A DNA stretch of 64,000 nt from Marinimicrobium agarilyticum DSM 16975 (GCF_000423345.1 NZ_KE384008.1:190857-254856), one strand, 5' to 3'. Positions 33,654 through 43,345 are shown, numbered from the stretch's first letter. Notes: generated by a model not told the origin, from the letters alone. Numbers and translations are program-made.

Positions 33654-34610
33654 ATGGCCGGTGTTCTGGATAATGTGAATCAACGTACCCAACTGGTGGG
33701 GGAGAACCGACTGGAGCTGTTGCTGTTCCGGCTGGGGGGGAAGCAGCTATACGGTATCAACGTGTTCAAGGTCAAAGAGGTTCTTCCCTGTCCACCTCTG
33801 AATGCCATTCCCGGCCGGAACCGCGTGGTCCGGGGTGTGGCGCATATTCGCGGCGGCACGCTGTCGATCATGGATATGAACCAGGCCATGGGCAGCACTC
33901 AGTTGGAAGACATCAAAAAGTGCTTTGTTATCATTACCGAGTACAACCGCACGCTGCAGGGCTTTCTGGTGCGCGGAGTGGAGCGGATTGTGAACATGAA
34001 CTGGAGCGACATTCACCCGCCACCGCGAGGGGCTGGCAGGGCGCACTACCTGACGGCGGTTACCGAAGTCGAGGGCGAGCTGGTGGAGATTGTCGATGTG
34101 GAGAAAATCCTGGCCGAAGCCGCGCCCATCAATGAGCAGATCAGTGAGGGGGTGCTGGAAGACGGGATCGGCGAACGGGTGGTCCAGAAGCACGTCTTGA
34201 TCGTGGACGATTCGGTGGTTGCCCGCAAGCAGGTGCAGCGCGTGATGCAGTCCATCGGCGTGCAGACGACCTTGCGCAAAGACGGCCGGGAAGCACTGGA
34301 TTATCTGCTCGATATGATTGCCCAGGGCAAAGACCCGAACGAGGAGTTGGTGATGATCATCTCCGATATCGAGATGCCGGAGATGGACGGCTACACCTTT
34401 ACCGCGGAGGTGCGGAACAAGCCGGAATTGAAAGACCTGCACATTTTGCTGCACACTTCACTCAGCGGCGTGTTCAATCAGGCGATGGTCAAAAAAGTCG
34501 GGGCAGACAACTTTTTGGCGAAATTCAGTCCCGATGAGCTGGCGCGTCAGGTTAACGACCGGATCAAGGCGATTACCGGTGTAGACCTGATTCAGGACGG
34601 TAGCGCCTGA
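33654..34610 (+). CDS. cheV: Chemotaxis coupling/response regulator CheV
   Basis: CheV combines a CheW-like coupling domain with a receiver domain and links receptors to CheA. Residues 15-165 are CheW-like, with LLLFRLGGKQLYGINVFKVK and GVAHIRGGTLSIMDMNQAMG. Residues 180-310 are a receiver, with acidic DD in LIVDDSVV and the phosphoacceptor Asp in MIISDIEMPEMDGY. A Lys occurs in NFLAKFSPDEL. It lies 64 bases upstream of cheR on the same strand, as in the Pseudomonas flgA-cheV-cheR order. Confidence 0.95.
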   Translation: MAGVLDNVNQRTQLVGENRLELLLFRLGGKQLYGINVFKVKEVLPCPPLNAIPGRNRVVRGVAHIRGGTLSIMDMNQAMGSTQLEDIKKCFVIITEYNRTLQGFLVRGVERIVNMNWSDIHPPPRGAGRAHYLTAVTEVEGELVEIVDVEKILAEAAPINEQISEGVLEDGIGERVVQKHVLIVDDSVVARKQVQRVMQSIGVQTTLRKDGREALDYLLDMIAQGKDPNEELVMIISDIEMPEMDGYTFTAEVRNKPELKDLHILLHTSLSGVFNQAMVKKVGADNFLAKFSPDELARQVNDRIKAITGVDLIQDGSA

Positions 34611-34674
34611 ACAGCGTCCCAATTACAGGGGTGGCCGCGGTCACTGGAGGATTTGGTTTGAGCGGTATCAATGC

Positions 34675-35532
34675 ATGACTAACGCAGCGGGAAAGCGCGA
34701 CAACTTTGATCAGGCGGAGTTTGACCACTTTCGTCAATTTCTTCAGGAAGCCTGCGGTATTGCCTTGGGTGATAACAAGCAATACCTGGTTTCCAATCGC
34801 ATTCGCCGGCTTCTGGAGGAGTATAAGCTCTCCTCGTTCAGTGATCTGGTGCGTGCACTCAAGCAGAACACCAATCGCCGCCTCAAAGAACAAGTCATTG
34901 ATGTGATGACGACCAACGAAACCTTCTGGTTTCGAGACACTTATCCCTTTGAATACCTGCGCAATCAGCTCCTGCCCCAATGGATGCAGGCTGAGCACAG
35001 GGCGGCCGGCCCGATTCGCATCTGGTCGGCCGCCTGTTCCTCGGGCCAGGAGCCTTATTCGATCAGCATGATGGTCGAGGAGTTTCGCCGGCAGAGAATG
35101 GGGGCCTTGGCGCGTCCCGTGCAGGTCGTTGCTACCGATCTGTCGTCGATTGTGCTGGACCAGGCCCGGCGCGGTGAATACGATCGGCTATCGGTGGTTC
35201 GGGGGCTGTCCTCCGAGCGTCAGGAGCGGTACTTTGATAGTCCTGCAGAGAATGTGTGGCGGGTCAAGCCGATCATCCGGGACCGGATCGAGTTTAAAGC
35301 CTGGAACCTGCTTGACTCCTATGCCGGACTGGGTAAGTTTGACGTGGTGTTTTGCCGCAATGTATTGATTTACTTCAACGCCGAGTTGAAGCAACGAATT
35401 CTGGAAAAAATACACGGCGCCCTCAAGCCGGGGGGACTGCTGTTTCTCGGCTCATCCGAAGGCCTGGGTGGCGCCGCCGGGCGCTTTGAAATGGTCCGGT
35501 GTGAGCCGGGAATTCTCTACCGCGCCCGCTGA
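34675..35532 (+). CDS. cheR: Chemotaxis protein methyltransferase CheR
   Basis: CheR methylates glutamates on chemoreceptors using SAM. The N-terminal helical domain (residues 10-75) is followed by TTNETFWFRDTYPFEYL, then the SAM-binding IRIWSAACSSGQEPYSISMM near 117-136. The block FDVVFCRNVLIYFNAELKQR near 222 and the C-terminal LFLGSSEGLGG follow. I kept the ATG at 34675; no strong ribosome site sits at the right distance, although GGAGG lies 25 bases upstream. The usual next gene, flgB, is absent here. Confidence 0.95.
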   Translation: MTNAAGKRDNFDQAEFDHFRQFLQEACGIALGDNKQYLVSNRIRRLLEEYKLSSFSDLVRALKQNTNRRLKEQVIDVMTTNETFWFRDTYPFEYLRNQLLPQWMQAEHRAAGPIRIWSAACSSGQEPYSISMMVEEFRRQRMGALARPVQVVATDLSSIVLDQARRGEYDRLSVVRGLSSERQERYFDSPAENVWRVKPIIRDRIEFKAWNLLDSYAGLGKFDVVFCRNVLIYFNAELKQRILEKIHGALKPGGLLFLGSSEGLGGAAGRFEMVRCEPGILYRAR

Positions 35533-35589
35533 CCTTCGGTTCAGTGGCAATGACCCCGACCCCTTGTCGTACGATCAGGAGGCTGGACT

Positions 35590-35901
35590 TTGTATAAATT
35601 GGTATTCTACGTTCCGCAAACCCATGTTGAATCGGTAAAGGCATCGGTATTCGCCACCGGCGCCGGTCGCATAGGCGACTACGACAGTTGTTGCTGGCAA
35701 GTGCTCGGCCAAGGGCAGTTTCGCCCCCTTGACGGCAGCCAGCCCTTTATCGGGCAGACAGGGCAGGTGGAGCGGGTATCGGAGTTTCGGGTAGAGCTGG
35801 TGTGCGAGGACGACCTGATCCGCCCGGCACTGGCGGCGTTGCGTGAGGCCCACCCCTACGAAGAGCCCGCGTATGATGTCTGGCAGCTGGCCGATCTTTA
35901 G
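35590..35901 (+). CDS. NIF3/YqfO-like small domain protein
   Basis: The 103-residue protein resembles the small CutA-like domain found inserted in NIF3/YqfO proteins. It has YKLVFYVPQTHVESVKASVF at the start and REAHPYEEPAYDVWQL at the end, both typical of that domain as a stand-alone. No biochemical role is established that I know of. Translation probably begins at a TTG with AGGAGG seven bases upstream. It stands alone between cheR and a dienelactone hydrolase. Confidence 0.8.
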   Translation: MYKLVFYVPQTHVESVKASVFATGAGRIGDYDSCCWQVLGQGQFRPLDGSQPFIGQTGQVERVSEFRVELVCEDDLIRPALAALREAHPYEEPAYDVWQLADL

Positions 35902-36028
35902 GAGGCCGCTGCCACACTGATCGTTACTGGAAACCGGGGTTGAATCATGGCAGTGATACAGCTTGTGCTTTGAGGCGTATAGAACCAACATTGTCTGAAC
36001 GAATTTTTTATTCAAGGAGAATCACGAT

Positions 36029-36853
36029 ATGAAACGCCCATTGTTGTTAACGTCGTTTGCCCCTTTCTTGTGTCGCCTGAGCGCGATTGGACTTCTATTA
36101 GGAAGTGCTTCCCTGAGCCAGGCCGAAGCCCAGAGCCGGGAGATCGACTATACGGTGGATGGCCAGACCTTCACCGGCTATTTCGCCTATGACGACCGGA
36201 TAGAGGGCGACCGGCCCGGCGTGTTGGTGGTCCACGAATGGTGGGGCCATGGCGACTACGTGCGCAAGCGGGCCGATATGCTGGCCGAGCTTGGTTACGC
36301 CGCCTTTGCCCTGGATATGTACGGCTCCGGAAAATATGCCGAACACCCGAGTAAGGCGAACGAGTTCATGCAATCGGTCATGAGCAACAAGGCCGAGGCC
36401 GAGCAGCGCTTTCTCAAAGCGTTATCGGTGCTGCGTGAGCAGCCGATGGTCGAAGATGATGACATTGCCGCCATCGGTTACTGCTTCGGTGGGGCCGTGG
36501 TTTTGCATATGGCCCGTGCCGGAATTGATCTGGATGGTGTTGTGAGCTATCACGGTATGCTGTCAACCGATGCCGAAGCGCAGCCCGGAGATATTGAGGC
36601 GGACCTGCTGGTATTTACCGGCGAGGCGGATCCGATGGTGCCGGCGCAGCAGGTGGAAGCTTTCAAACAGGAAATGACCGCTGCCAACGTGGATTTCAAA
36701 GTACACAGTTATCCGGGCGCCAAGCACGCCTTCACCAACCCGGCCGCGACTGAGGCCGGCAAGCAGTACGATTTGCCTCTGGCCTATGATGCCAAAGCCG
36801 ATGCTGATTCCTGGCATAAAACCCAGCGGTTCTTCAATCGCATTTTCGATTGA
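36029..36853 (+). CDS. Secreted dienelactone hydrolase family protein
   Basis: This alpha/beta hydrolase of 274 residues has an N-terminal signal-like segment (ends near SLSQAEA), so it is probably periplasmic. The fold is marked by PGVLVVHEWWGHGDYVRKRA, the nucleophile Cys in IGYCFGGAVVLH near residue 155, the acid in FTGEADPMVP and the His in YPGAKHAFTNP. That is the DLH Cys-Asp-His triad. The substrate is not deducible; many such proteins are not true dienelactone hydrolases. AAGGAGA precedes the ATG. Confidence 0.88.
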   Translation: MKRPLLLTSFAPFLCRLSAIGLLLGSASLSQAEAQSREIDYTVDGQTFTGYFAYDDRIEGDRPGVLVVHEWWGHGDYVRKRADMLAELGYAAFALDMYGSGKYAEHPSKANEFMQSVMSNKAEAEQRFLKALSVLREQPMVEDDDIAAIGYCFGGAVVLHMARAGIDLDGVVSYHGMLSTDAEAQPGDIEADLLVFTGEADPMVPAQQVEAFKQEMTAANVDFKVHSYPGAKHAFTNPAATEAGKQYDLPLAYDAKADADSWHKTQRFFNRIFD

Positions 36854-37115
36854 TTCCCGTCGCGCCTTTGCCGGTTCCACTTGAGGAGCGAATCTTTGGG
36901 GGAATCGGCAAAATCCCATGGTCATGGTTGCAAGTCCCTGTTCTGACACCGATAATCTCAGAATCCCCCGCTGGGTGGCTAAACCGTCAGTGAGGCTTTA
37001 TAACCAAGACGGTTTCGGCTCGGTGCCGGGGCAACGATAACAGGTCAATTGGCGCCTAATACCGCAACTCATGGATGTCGCGGCGCTTGCGCTAACAGAA
37101 TGGAGTACTGTAACC

Positions 37116-38741
37116 ATGAAGCACGATTACGACCGTACTGTGGTGTCGGTCCTGGATGGGGCCCTCAAAGAATTTTCCCAGAGCAGGGCATTTACCTGTC
37201 TCGGCCACACGCTGACGTACCGGGATATCGACCGCCTTTCCAGCCAGTTTGCCGCCTACCTGCAACAACAAACCAGGCTGCAGCCGGGCGATCGTATAGC
37301 GATCCAGCTTCCCAATGTCCTGCAGTACCCCGTAGTGTTACTCGGCGCCCTGCGTGCCGGGTTGGTGGTGGTCAACACCAATCCCCTTTATACGGCGCGC
37401 GAAGTCAAACATCAGCTTCAGGACTCCGGGGCCAAGGCACTGGTGGTGTTGGCCAATATCGCCGACCGCTCGGCGTCGATTATTGAGGAGACCGATGTCG
37501 AGCAGGTCATCGTGACCGAGTTGGCGGATCTGCATCCTCCGGTCAAACGCGTGCTGTTGAACGCCGTCATCAAATACATCAAAAAAATGGTCCCCAAAGC
37601 CTCTTTCCCCAACGCCATTGGCCTGCGTGAGGCCCTCGGCTCGGCCAAGGGCCAGTATCAGCCGGTGGACCGGAGCGCGCAGGATGTGGCGGTACTGCAG
37701 TACACCGGAGGTACGACGGGAGTGGCCAAGGGTGCAATGCTGACCAACCGCAACCTGGTTGCCAATATGTATCAGGTCAACGAGCACATGGAAGGGCAGT
37801 TTCGGGTCAACCAGGAATTTTACGTCGCGCCCCTGCCGCTCTATCACATCTATGCCTTCACCCTACACATTACATCGGCCATGTCGCTTGGGAATCACAA
37901 CCTTCTGATCCCAAACCCCCGGGACATCAAAGGCTTTGTGAAATCACTGAAAGGCCAACCCTTTACCTGTTTCGTCGGTTTGAATACGCTGTTCAACGCT
38001 CTGTGTCGCAACCCGGATTTCCGTGCATTGGATTTCAGTCATCTGCGTCTGACCGCATCCGGTGGCATGGCCCTGACCGCCGCGGCCGCCAAACGCTGGA
38101 AAGAAGTGACCGGAGTGCCGATTTACGAAGGTTACGGGCTGACCGAAACCTCCCCGGTGGTGTCCATCAATCCGCCCGGGGGCATTCGGGAGGGCACCGT
38201 CGGTGTTCCCTTGCCCGAAACTGAATGCCGCGTTATTGATGATGAGGGAAATGTTTTGCCTCAGGGTGAGTCGGGCGAGCTTTGTGTTCACGGGCCGCAA
38301 GTGATGAAGGGTTACTGGAATCGGCCTGAGGAAACCGAAGCGTCGCTCAGTGAGGATGGTTGGTTTAAAACCGGTGATATGGCCATCATTGAGCAGGACG
38401 GTTACATACGAATTGTGGATCGCAAGAAAGACATGATTAATGTCTCGGGTTTCAAAGTGTTTCCCAATGAGGTGGAAGATGTATTGTGCACCCACCCGGA
38501 CATCGTCGAAGCAGCGGTGGTGGGAGTGCCCGACGAGGAAAGTGGCGAGCTGGTAAAAGCTTACATCGTTACCTCGGGGGCCCTGACCGAGGAAGCGGTC
38601 AGGGCTTTCGCCAAGGAAAATCTGACGGCGTACAAGGTGCCGCATGCGGTCGAGTTCCGCGACGAGCTGCCCAAGTCCAACGTGGGGAAAGTGTTGCGGC
38701 GCGAGTTGAGGGATGAGGAGCCGGCCTCGGGTTCTGCCTGA
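37116..38741 (+). CDS. fadD: Long-chain fatty acid-CoA ligase, FadD type
   Basis: The enzyme activates fatty acids to acyl-CoA through an acyl-AMP. It has the P-loop-like YTGGTTGVAKGAML near residues 194-207, the YEGYGLTETSPVVSINP block near 332 and the hinge DGYIRIVDRKKDMINVSGFK near 428. A catalytic Lys lies in LPKSNVGKVLRREL near the C-terminus. I chose the ATG at 37116, which has GGAG upstream; an earlier in-frame ATG at 37071 lacks one. The length of 541 is slightly under E. coli FadD. A paralogous AMP-ligase role is possible. Confidence 0.88.
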   Translation: MKHDYDRTVVSVLDGALKEFSQSRAFTCLGHTLTYRDIDRLSSQFAAYLQQQTRLQPGDRIAIQLPNVLQYPVVLLGALRAGLVVVNTNPLYTAREVKHQLQDSGAKALVVLANIADRSASIIEETDVEQVIVTELADLHPPVKRVLLNAVIKYIKKMVPKASFPNAIGLREALGSAKGQYQPVDRSAQDVAVLQYTGGTTGVAKGAMLTNRNLVANMYQVNEHMEGQFRVNQEFYVAPLPLYHIYAFTLHITSAMSLGNHNLLIPNPRDIKGFVKSLKGQPFTCFVGLNTLFNALCRNPDFRALDFSHLRLTASGGMALTAAAAKRWKEVTGVPIYEGYGLTETSPVVSINPPGGIREGTVGVPLPETECRVIDDEGNVLPQGESGELCVHGPQVMKGYWNRPEETEASLSEDGWFKTGDMAIIEQDGYIRIVDRKKDMINVSGFKVFPNEVEDVLCTHPDIVEAAVVGVPDEESGELVKAYIVTSGALTEEAVRAFAKENLTAYKVPHAVEFRDELPKSNVGKVLRRELRDEEPASGSA

Positions 38742-38758
38742 CGCTGACGAGAGACTTT

Positions 38759-39922
38759 ATGAAAAGAGCCCTGATTCTCTCTGGTGGTGGCGCTCGCGCC
38801 GCCTACCAGGTGGGTGTACTGCAGGCGCTGGCGAACATTCTGCCGGCGGAGACGCGCAACCCTTTCCCCATTATTTGCGGTACCTCTGCGGGTGCCATCA
38901 ATGCCCTGGCACTGGCCTGTCATCCCGGAAATTTCCGGGACTCGGTCGCCTCCCTGGCGGGTATCTGGCAGAACCTGACGCCTGGACAAATCTACAAGCA
39001 CGGTTGGAGTGATCTCGGGCGCGGGCTCGGGTTGCTTGGATTCTCCCTGTTTAATGAGGGGGTGGGCCGGACCCGCCCCCTGTCAATGCTGGATAACGGC
39101 CCCCTTTGGCACCTGCTGGGCACCGCCATTCGCTTTGAAAACCTCGACGCGGCGATTGCCAGCGGCAAGCTGTCGGCCGTGGCGGTGAACGCCATGGGCT
39201 ATAGCTCGGGGCAATCCGTCAGCTTCTTCCAGGGTGAGGAGTCATTGAATGGGTGGAACCGCTATCGCCGCGTGGGCGTGCCCACCCGTTTGAAGCTTGA
39301 GCATCTGTTGGCTTCCTCGGCGATTCCGACTATTTTTCCCGCAGTAAGAATCAATCGCGAGTATTTTGGGGATGGGGCCTTGCGGCAGTTGGCGCCAATC
39401 AGCCCCGCCCTGCATCTGGGAGCGGAATCGCTTTTCATCGTGGGTGTCAGCGGTAATCGCGAAGCCAAAAAGGCGATCAAGCGCCGGTCGGTTCGCCACT
39501 CACCCTCCATGGCTCAAATTGTTGGCCAGCTGTTTAATAGTGCTTTTATTGATGCCCTGGAAGGCGATCTGGAGCACCTGGAGCGAATTAACGAACTGGT
39601 GGAGATGATCCCGCCGGGCACACTGGCCGAATCCGGCATGCCGTTGCGGGCGGTGGATAACCGAATCATTTCACCGTCACGCGAACTCGACGACATCGCG
39701 GGTCGCAAAGTGCGCTACCTGCCCAAGAGTCTTCGGTTTTTCTTGCGGGCCATCGGGGCCACCACCAAAGGTGGAGGGGCGACCGCCGCCAGTTATCTTC
39801 TATTTCATCAGTCTTTTATTAGCGAACTGATGGAGCTGGGTTATCAGGACACCATGTGGGAGGCGGAGCGGCTGCGTTCTTTTTTTGAGGTCGAACAACC
39901 GGAAAAAGGGAAAAGTAAATGA
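38759..39922 (+). CDS. Patatin-like phospholipase family protein
   Basis: This 387-residue protein has the patatin Ser-Asp dyad architecture. The oxyanion loop GGGARAAYQVG is near residues 9-19, the nucleophile is in CGTSAGAINA (Ser43), and the Asp is in YFGDGALRQL near 205. It most resembles RssA-like bacterial patatins. The C-terminal third includes ATTKGGGATAASYLLFHQ. It overlaps the next gene by four bases, so membrane-lipid cleavage may be linked with the downstream hydrolase and ABC exporter. The substrate is unknown. Confidence 0.9.
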   Translation: MKRALILSGGGARAAYQVGVLQALANILPAETRNPFPIICGTSAGAINALALACHPGNFRDSVASLAGIWQNLTPGQIYKHGWSDLGRGLGLLGFSLFNEGVGRTRPLSMLDNGPLWHLLGTAIRFENLDAAIASGKLSAVAVNAMGYSSGQSVSFFQGEESLNGWNRYRRVGVPTRLKLEHLLASSAIPTIFPAVRINREYFGDGALRQLAPISPALHLGAESLFIVGVSGNREAKKAIKRRSVRHSPSMAQIVGQLFNSAFIDALEGDLEHLERINELVEMIPPGTLAESGMPLRAVDNRIISPSRELDDIAGRKVRYLPKSLRFFLRAIGATTKGGGATAASYLLFHQSFISELMELGYQDTMWEAERLRSFFEVEQPEKGKSK

Positions 39923-41397
39923 AGCGAGGATGTTGTTGGCTGTTACTATTATTTTACGCATCAATCGCCGGGGCCAATGAGCTTGCAGTGACTGATGAAG
40001 TAGTCGCCCGAATCGGAAGCCTCGAGTTTCGAGATTGTGCATTGGCTACACCCTATCATCAGCGATATGTTCAGTGTGCTTTCGTTGAGGTTCCGGAAAA
40101 CTATGATGAGCCCGAAGAGCGTCGTCTGGAGCTGTTGGTTATTCGCTTGCCCGCCTCGGCGGCGCGCACCACGGATGATCCGGTATTGGCGATTGCTGGT
40201 GGGCCCGGTCAGGCTGCCAGTGACAGTTTCCTGTGGCTGGATCGGGCCTTTCAGGATCTCGCCCGGCAGCGGGATATTTACCTGATTGATCAGCGTGGTA
40301 CTGGCCATTCCAATGCGCAAACCTGCGACCTGAGTCACCGGGAAGACCTGTTGCTGGCTGATGACCGGGAAAGCTTTCGGGAGCTGGGGCGAGAGTGCCT
40401 TGCCCAGTTTAAGGGTGACCCGCGTCAATATACGACGCCTGTAGCGGTTCGGGATTTCGAAAGGGTGCGTGAAGCCTTGGGCGTTGCCCAGTGGAATCTC
40501 TACGGTGTTTCTTACGGGACCCGCGTGGCCCAGAGCTATATGCGGACCTACCCGACGGCGGTTCGCACGGCGGTGCTGGACGGCGTGCTTCCGGCCCAGG
40601 AAAATTTTGGCCCTCAAATTGCGCTACACAGCCAGGCCGCTCTTGACGCTTTGGTGGTGCAGTGTCAAGCGGACGAGGCTTGCCGAGAGGCTTACCCCGA
40701 CCTCGGCTCCGGTCTCGAGGCGTTGTTCGAGCGGCTTGATACGGCGCCTGTCGAATTTCACTATCGGGAAATCAGTAGCGGCGATCAAGTGCAGGAAACC
40801 TTGCGTCGCGCGCACCTGGTATCGATCGTGCGGATGGCCCTCTATAACAGTGAGGTGCTGTCGGTGCTTCCGCCCATGCTCGCCCAGGCCTATCGCGAGG
40901 ACGACTTTGCCGCGTTGGCGAGGATGTCTCGTCGATTGGACATTTCTGACCAGTTGGCCATGGGAATGCACAACAGTGTCATGTGTTCTGAAGATGTTCC
41001 CTTTATTGAAAATGTGCCCACCGATGCCCTTAAAAATACCTACATGGGAACGCAAATGGTGGAGGCATTGAAAGGGTTGTGTGAGGTCTGGCCCAGAGGA
41101 GATATCGACGCCTCTTACAAGCAGCCACTGCGCTCCGCTATTCCCACGCTGCTACTCAGTGGCGAACGGGACCCGGTGACACCTCCCGCGTATGGCGAGG
41201 CGTTGCTTGAGGGGCTGGAGCGTGCCCGTCACATTACCGTCCCCCATCGCGGTCACCACGTAGGCATCACCGGCTGTATGCCGAGGGTGATTGCTCAGTT
41301 TGTAGAATCGGCGCAAACCGAAGGCCTGCAAGTAGAGTGTCTTGGTCGGCTTGAAACCGTGCCTCTATTTCTCAATGTGAATGGACCCTCTCCCTGA
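39919..41397 (+). CDS. Exported alpha/beta hydrolase, TAP-like peptidase family
   Basis: The 492-residue protein starts with a signal peptide (MKRGCCWLLLLFYASIAGAN), so it acts in the periplasm or outside. The fold shows AIAGGPGQAASDSFLW, YLIDQRGTGHSN, the nucleophile elbow NLYGVSYGTRVAQSY near 193-207, the acid in LLLSGERDPVTPP and the His in HRGHHVGITGC. This matches tripeptidyl/proline aminopeptidase-like (TAP) hydrolases. It overlaps the patatin gene by four bases, and the ABC ATPase starts 12 bases later, so the four genes form one operon. Confidence 0.88.
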   Translation: MKRGCCWLLLLFYASIAGANELAVTDEVVARIGSLEFRDCALATPYHQRYVQCAFVEVPENYDEPEERRLELLVIRLPASAARTTDDPVLAIAGGPGQAASDSFLWLDRAFQDLARQRDIYLIDQRGTGHSNAQTCDLSHREDLLLADDRESFRELGRECLAQFKGDPRQYTTPVAVRDFERVREALGVAQWNLYGVSYGTRVAQSYMRTYPTAVRTAVLDGVLPAQENFGPQIALHSQAALDALVVQCQADEACREAYPDLGSGLEALFERLDTAPVEFHYREISSGDQVQETLRRAHLVSIVRMALYNSEVLSVLPPMLAQAYREDDFAALARMSRRLDISDQLAMGMHNSVMCSEDVPFIENVPTDALKNTYMGTQMVEALKGLCEVWPRGDIDASYKQPLRSAIPTLLLSGERDPVTPPAYGEALLEGLERARHITVPHRGHHVGITGCMPRVIAQFVESAQTEGLQVECLGRLETVPLFLNVNGPSP

Positions 41398-41409
41398 AGG
41401 AGCAACCCC

Positions 41410-42165
41410 GTGATCGAAACCGAACAGCTGGCCAAATGTTTTAAGGCCAAGGGACAGAAGAAAAGCCGGGTCACAGCGCTGAGCGATGTCAGCTTTCGCG
41501 CCTCAGACGGAGAAATCACCGGTTTGCTTGGCCCCAATGGCGCGGGAAAGTCCACCAGTCTGCGGATTTTGGCCGGGCTTATACGGCCCGACAGCGGAAG
41601 CGCTCGGGTGGATGGTTACGACGTTCTGAAGGATCCGCTCGCGGTGCGTCGCAGCCTGGGATACTTGCCCCACAACGCTGGCCTGTACCCGCGCCTGACC
41701 AGCCGTGAGAACCTTGTGTACTACGGGCGTCTGTGCGGTCTGTCCGGCACCGAGGCAAAAGCTCGTGCGGAGAATCTGGTGGAACTGCTCGACATGGAGG
41801 CGTTTGCCGACCGGCGAACCGATGGCTTCTCCCAGGGGCAGCGGACCAAGGTGGCACTCGGGCGCGCGCTGATTCATCGCCCCCGCACCCTGATTCTGGA
41901 TGAGCCCACCAATGGGCTGGATGTGATGGCGACGCGAAATCTTCGGGCCATTCTCCGGCGGTTGCGCGATGAAGGGCACTGTGTGCTGATTTCCAGCCAC
42001 GTCATGCAGGAAGTGGCACGCCTGTGCGATCAGGTCGCCATCATCAGTGATGGCCGGGTGGCGATGACCGGAACGGTGCCCGGTATTCTGGAAAAAACCG
42101 GTCAGCAGGATCTGGAAGACGCTTTCGTCGTCGCCATTGGTGAGCGGCTGGAGGTGAGCGCATGA
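41410..42165 (+). CDS. ABC transporter ATP-binding protein, NatA-like
   Basis: This 251-residue ATPase has Walker A LLGPNGAGKSTS near residues 39-50 and the Q-loop region RSLGYLPHNAGLY. The signature is DGFSQGQRTKVALG and Walker B TLILDEPTNGLD, with a switch His in SSHVMQEV. It resembles NatA/CcmA-type exporter ATPases. Translation starts at GTG with AGGAG nine bases upstream. It overlaps the permease gene by four bases. The substrate is unknown; NatA is sodium-linked in Bacillus, but that cannot be transferred here. Confidence 0.92.
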   Translation: MIETEQLAKCFKAKGQKKSRVTALSDVSFRASDGEITGLLGPNGAGKSTSLRILAGLIRPDSGSARVDGYDVLKDPLAVRRSLGYLPHNAGLYPRLTSRENLVYYGRLCGLSGTEAKARAENLVELLDMEAFADRRTDGFSQGQRTKVALGRALIHRPRTLILDEPTNGLDVMATRNLRAILRRLRDEGHCVLISSHVMQEVARLCDQVAIISDGRVAMTGTVPGILEKTGQQDLEDAFVVAIGERLEVSA

Positions 42166-43331
42166 AAGCCTTCTGGATCATCGTTCTTAAAGAGATACGG
42201 GATAATTTGCGCGATCGCCGGTCCATGTTCTTTACCCTGATGTACGGTCCGCTGCTGCTGCCCGCCCTGATGATTGGCCCCTTGGTGTTCAACGTCAACA
42301 AACACACCGTGAACTTCGAGCAGCCGCTGAGTGTGACGGTGGCCGGTAGCGAGCGCGCCCCCAACCTGATGCGTTTTCTCTCTCAACATAATATCGATGT
42401 GGTCGAGGCGGATGAGAACTTTTTGTCGCCTCTGAGGGAGGGGCGACAAAAATTGGTGCTGGAGGTGCGCACTTCTTATGGCGATGCCTTCCGGTCGGGC
42501 GAGCCCGCACCTCTGGTGCTCCACTACAACAGCAGCGAAGATGGTGCCGACCGGGAGCGGCGTCGTTTGCGCGGGGTGCTGGACCGGTACGATGAGCAAA
42601 TGGGACGGCTTCGTTTCCTGGCCCGAGGGATGGACCCCCAGGTGTTTCAACCCCTGCAGATCAGCGAGCATGATCTGTCGAGGGAAATGGGTGGCGAGGT
42701 GATGGTGGGGCTGATGATTCCCTTTCTGCTGCTGTTTTCCATGATGATGGGCGGGTTCTACCTGGCGGTGGATAGCACGGCGGGGGAGCGCGAACGCCTT
42801 TCGCTCGAGCCGTTGTTGGTGCTTCCTGTGTCGCGAGTGCATCTGGTGCTTGGGAAGTTCACTGCCGTGCTGAGTTTCGTGCTGATCTCCCTCCTGGCGC
42901 CTTTGTTGACGGCATTCTTCCTGTTCAACCTGCTGGATGACAGCGGCTTTACCAGCCAGTACGACTTTTCTGCAATGACCTTTGTAACCGCAGGGGTTTT
43001 GCACTTGCCCGTCGCTTTTTTCTTGACGGCGTTTTTGGTCATGATCGCCGCGTTTGCCCGCTCGACCAAAGAGGCGCAGACCCAACTGGGCCTGGCAATG
43101 ATGGTGCCCATGATCCCGTTCTTTGTCCTTCAGTTCATGGACGTTCCCAAAGACTCCCTGACCACGGCAACGCCGCTCTTGGGGCAGTATCAGTTGATGG
43201 GTAGCATTGTTCAGGGGCAAGAACTCGCCTGGTCTCAGGCGGGCCTCTCGATGGTATCAACGACGCTGGTCGCGGCACTGTTTTTATTGTTGACGATCCA
43301 TCGCTATCGGCAGGAGTCACTGCTGCAGTGA
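42162..43331 (+). CDS. ABC-2 type permease, NatB-like
   Basis: The 389-residue membrane protein has one N-terminal membrane segment (residues 22-42) and a large extracytoplasmic domain. A cluster of about five membrane segments follows from residue 180 on. MIPFLLLFSMMMGGFYLAVD and TAGERERLSLEPLLVLPVSR are typical of the NatB/ABC-2 family. It is coupled to the upstream ATPase by ATGA overlap. It probably exports something processed by, or protecting against, the linked hydrolases, which is an inference. Confidence 0.9.
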   Translation: MKAFWIIVLKEIRDNLRDRRSMFFTLMYGPLLLPALMIGPLVFNVNKHTVNFEQPLSVTVAGSERAPNLMRFLSQHNIDVVEADENFLSPLREGRQKLVLEVRTSYGDAFRSGEPAPLVLHYNSSEDGADRERRRLRGVLDRYDEQMGRLRFLARGMDPQVFQPLQISEHDLSREMGGEVMVGLMIPFLLLFSMMMGGFYLAVDSTAGERERLSLEPLLVLPVSRVHLVLGKFTAVLSFVLISLLAPLLTAFFLFNLLDDSGFTSQYDFSAMTFVTAGVLHLPVAFFLTAFLVMIAAFARSTKEAQTQLGLAMMVPMIPFFVLQFMDVPKDSLTTATPLLGQYQLMGSIVQGQELAWSQAGLSMVSTTLVAALFLLLTIHRYRQESLLQ

Positions 43332-43345
43332 CGCTATAGGGATAG

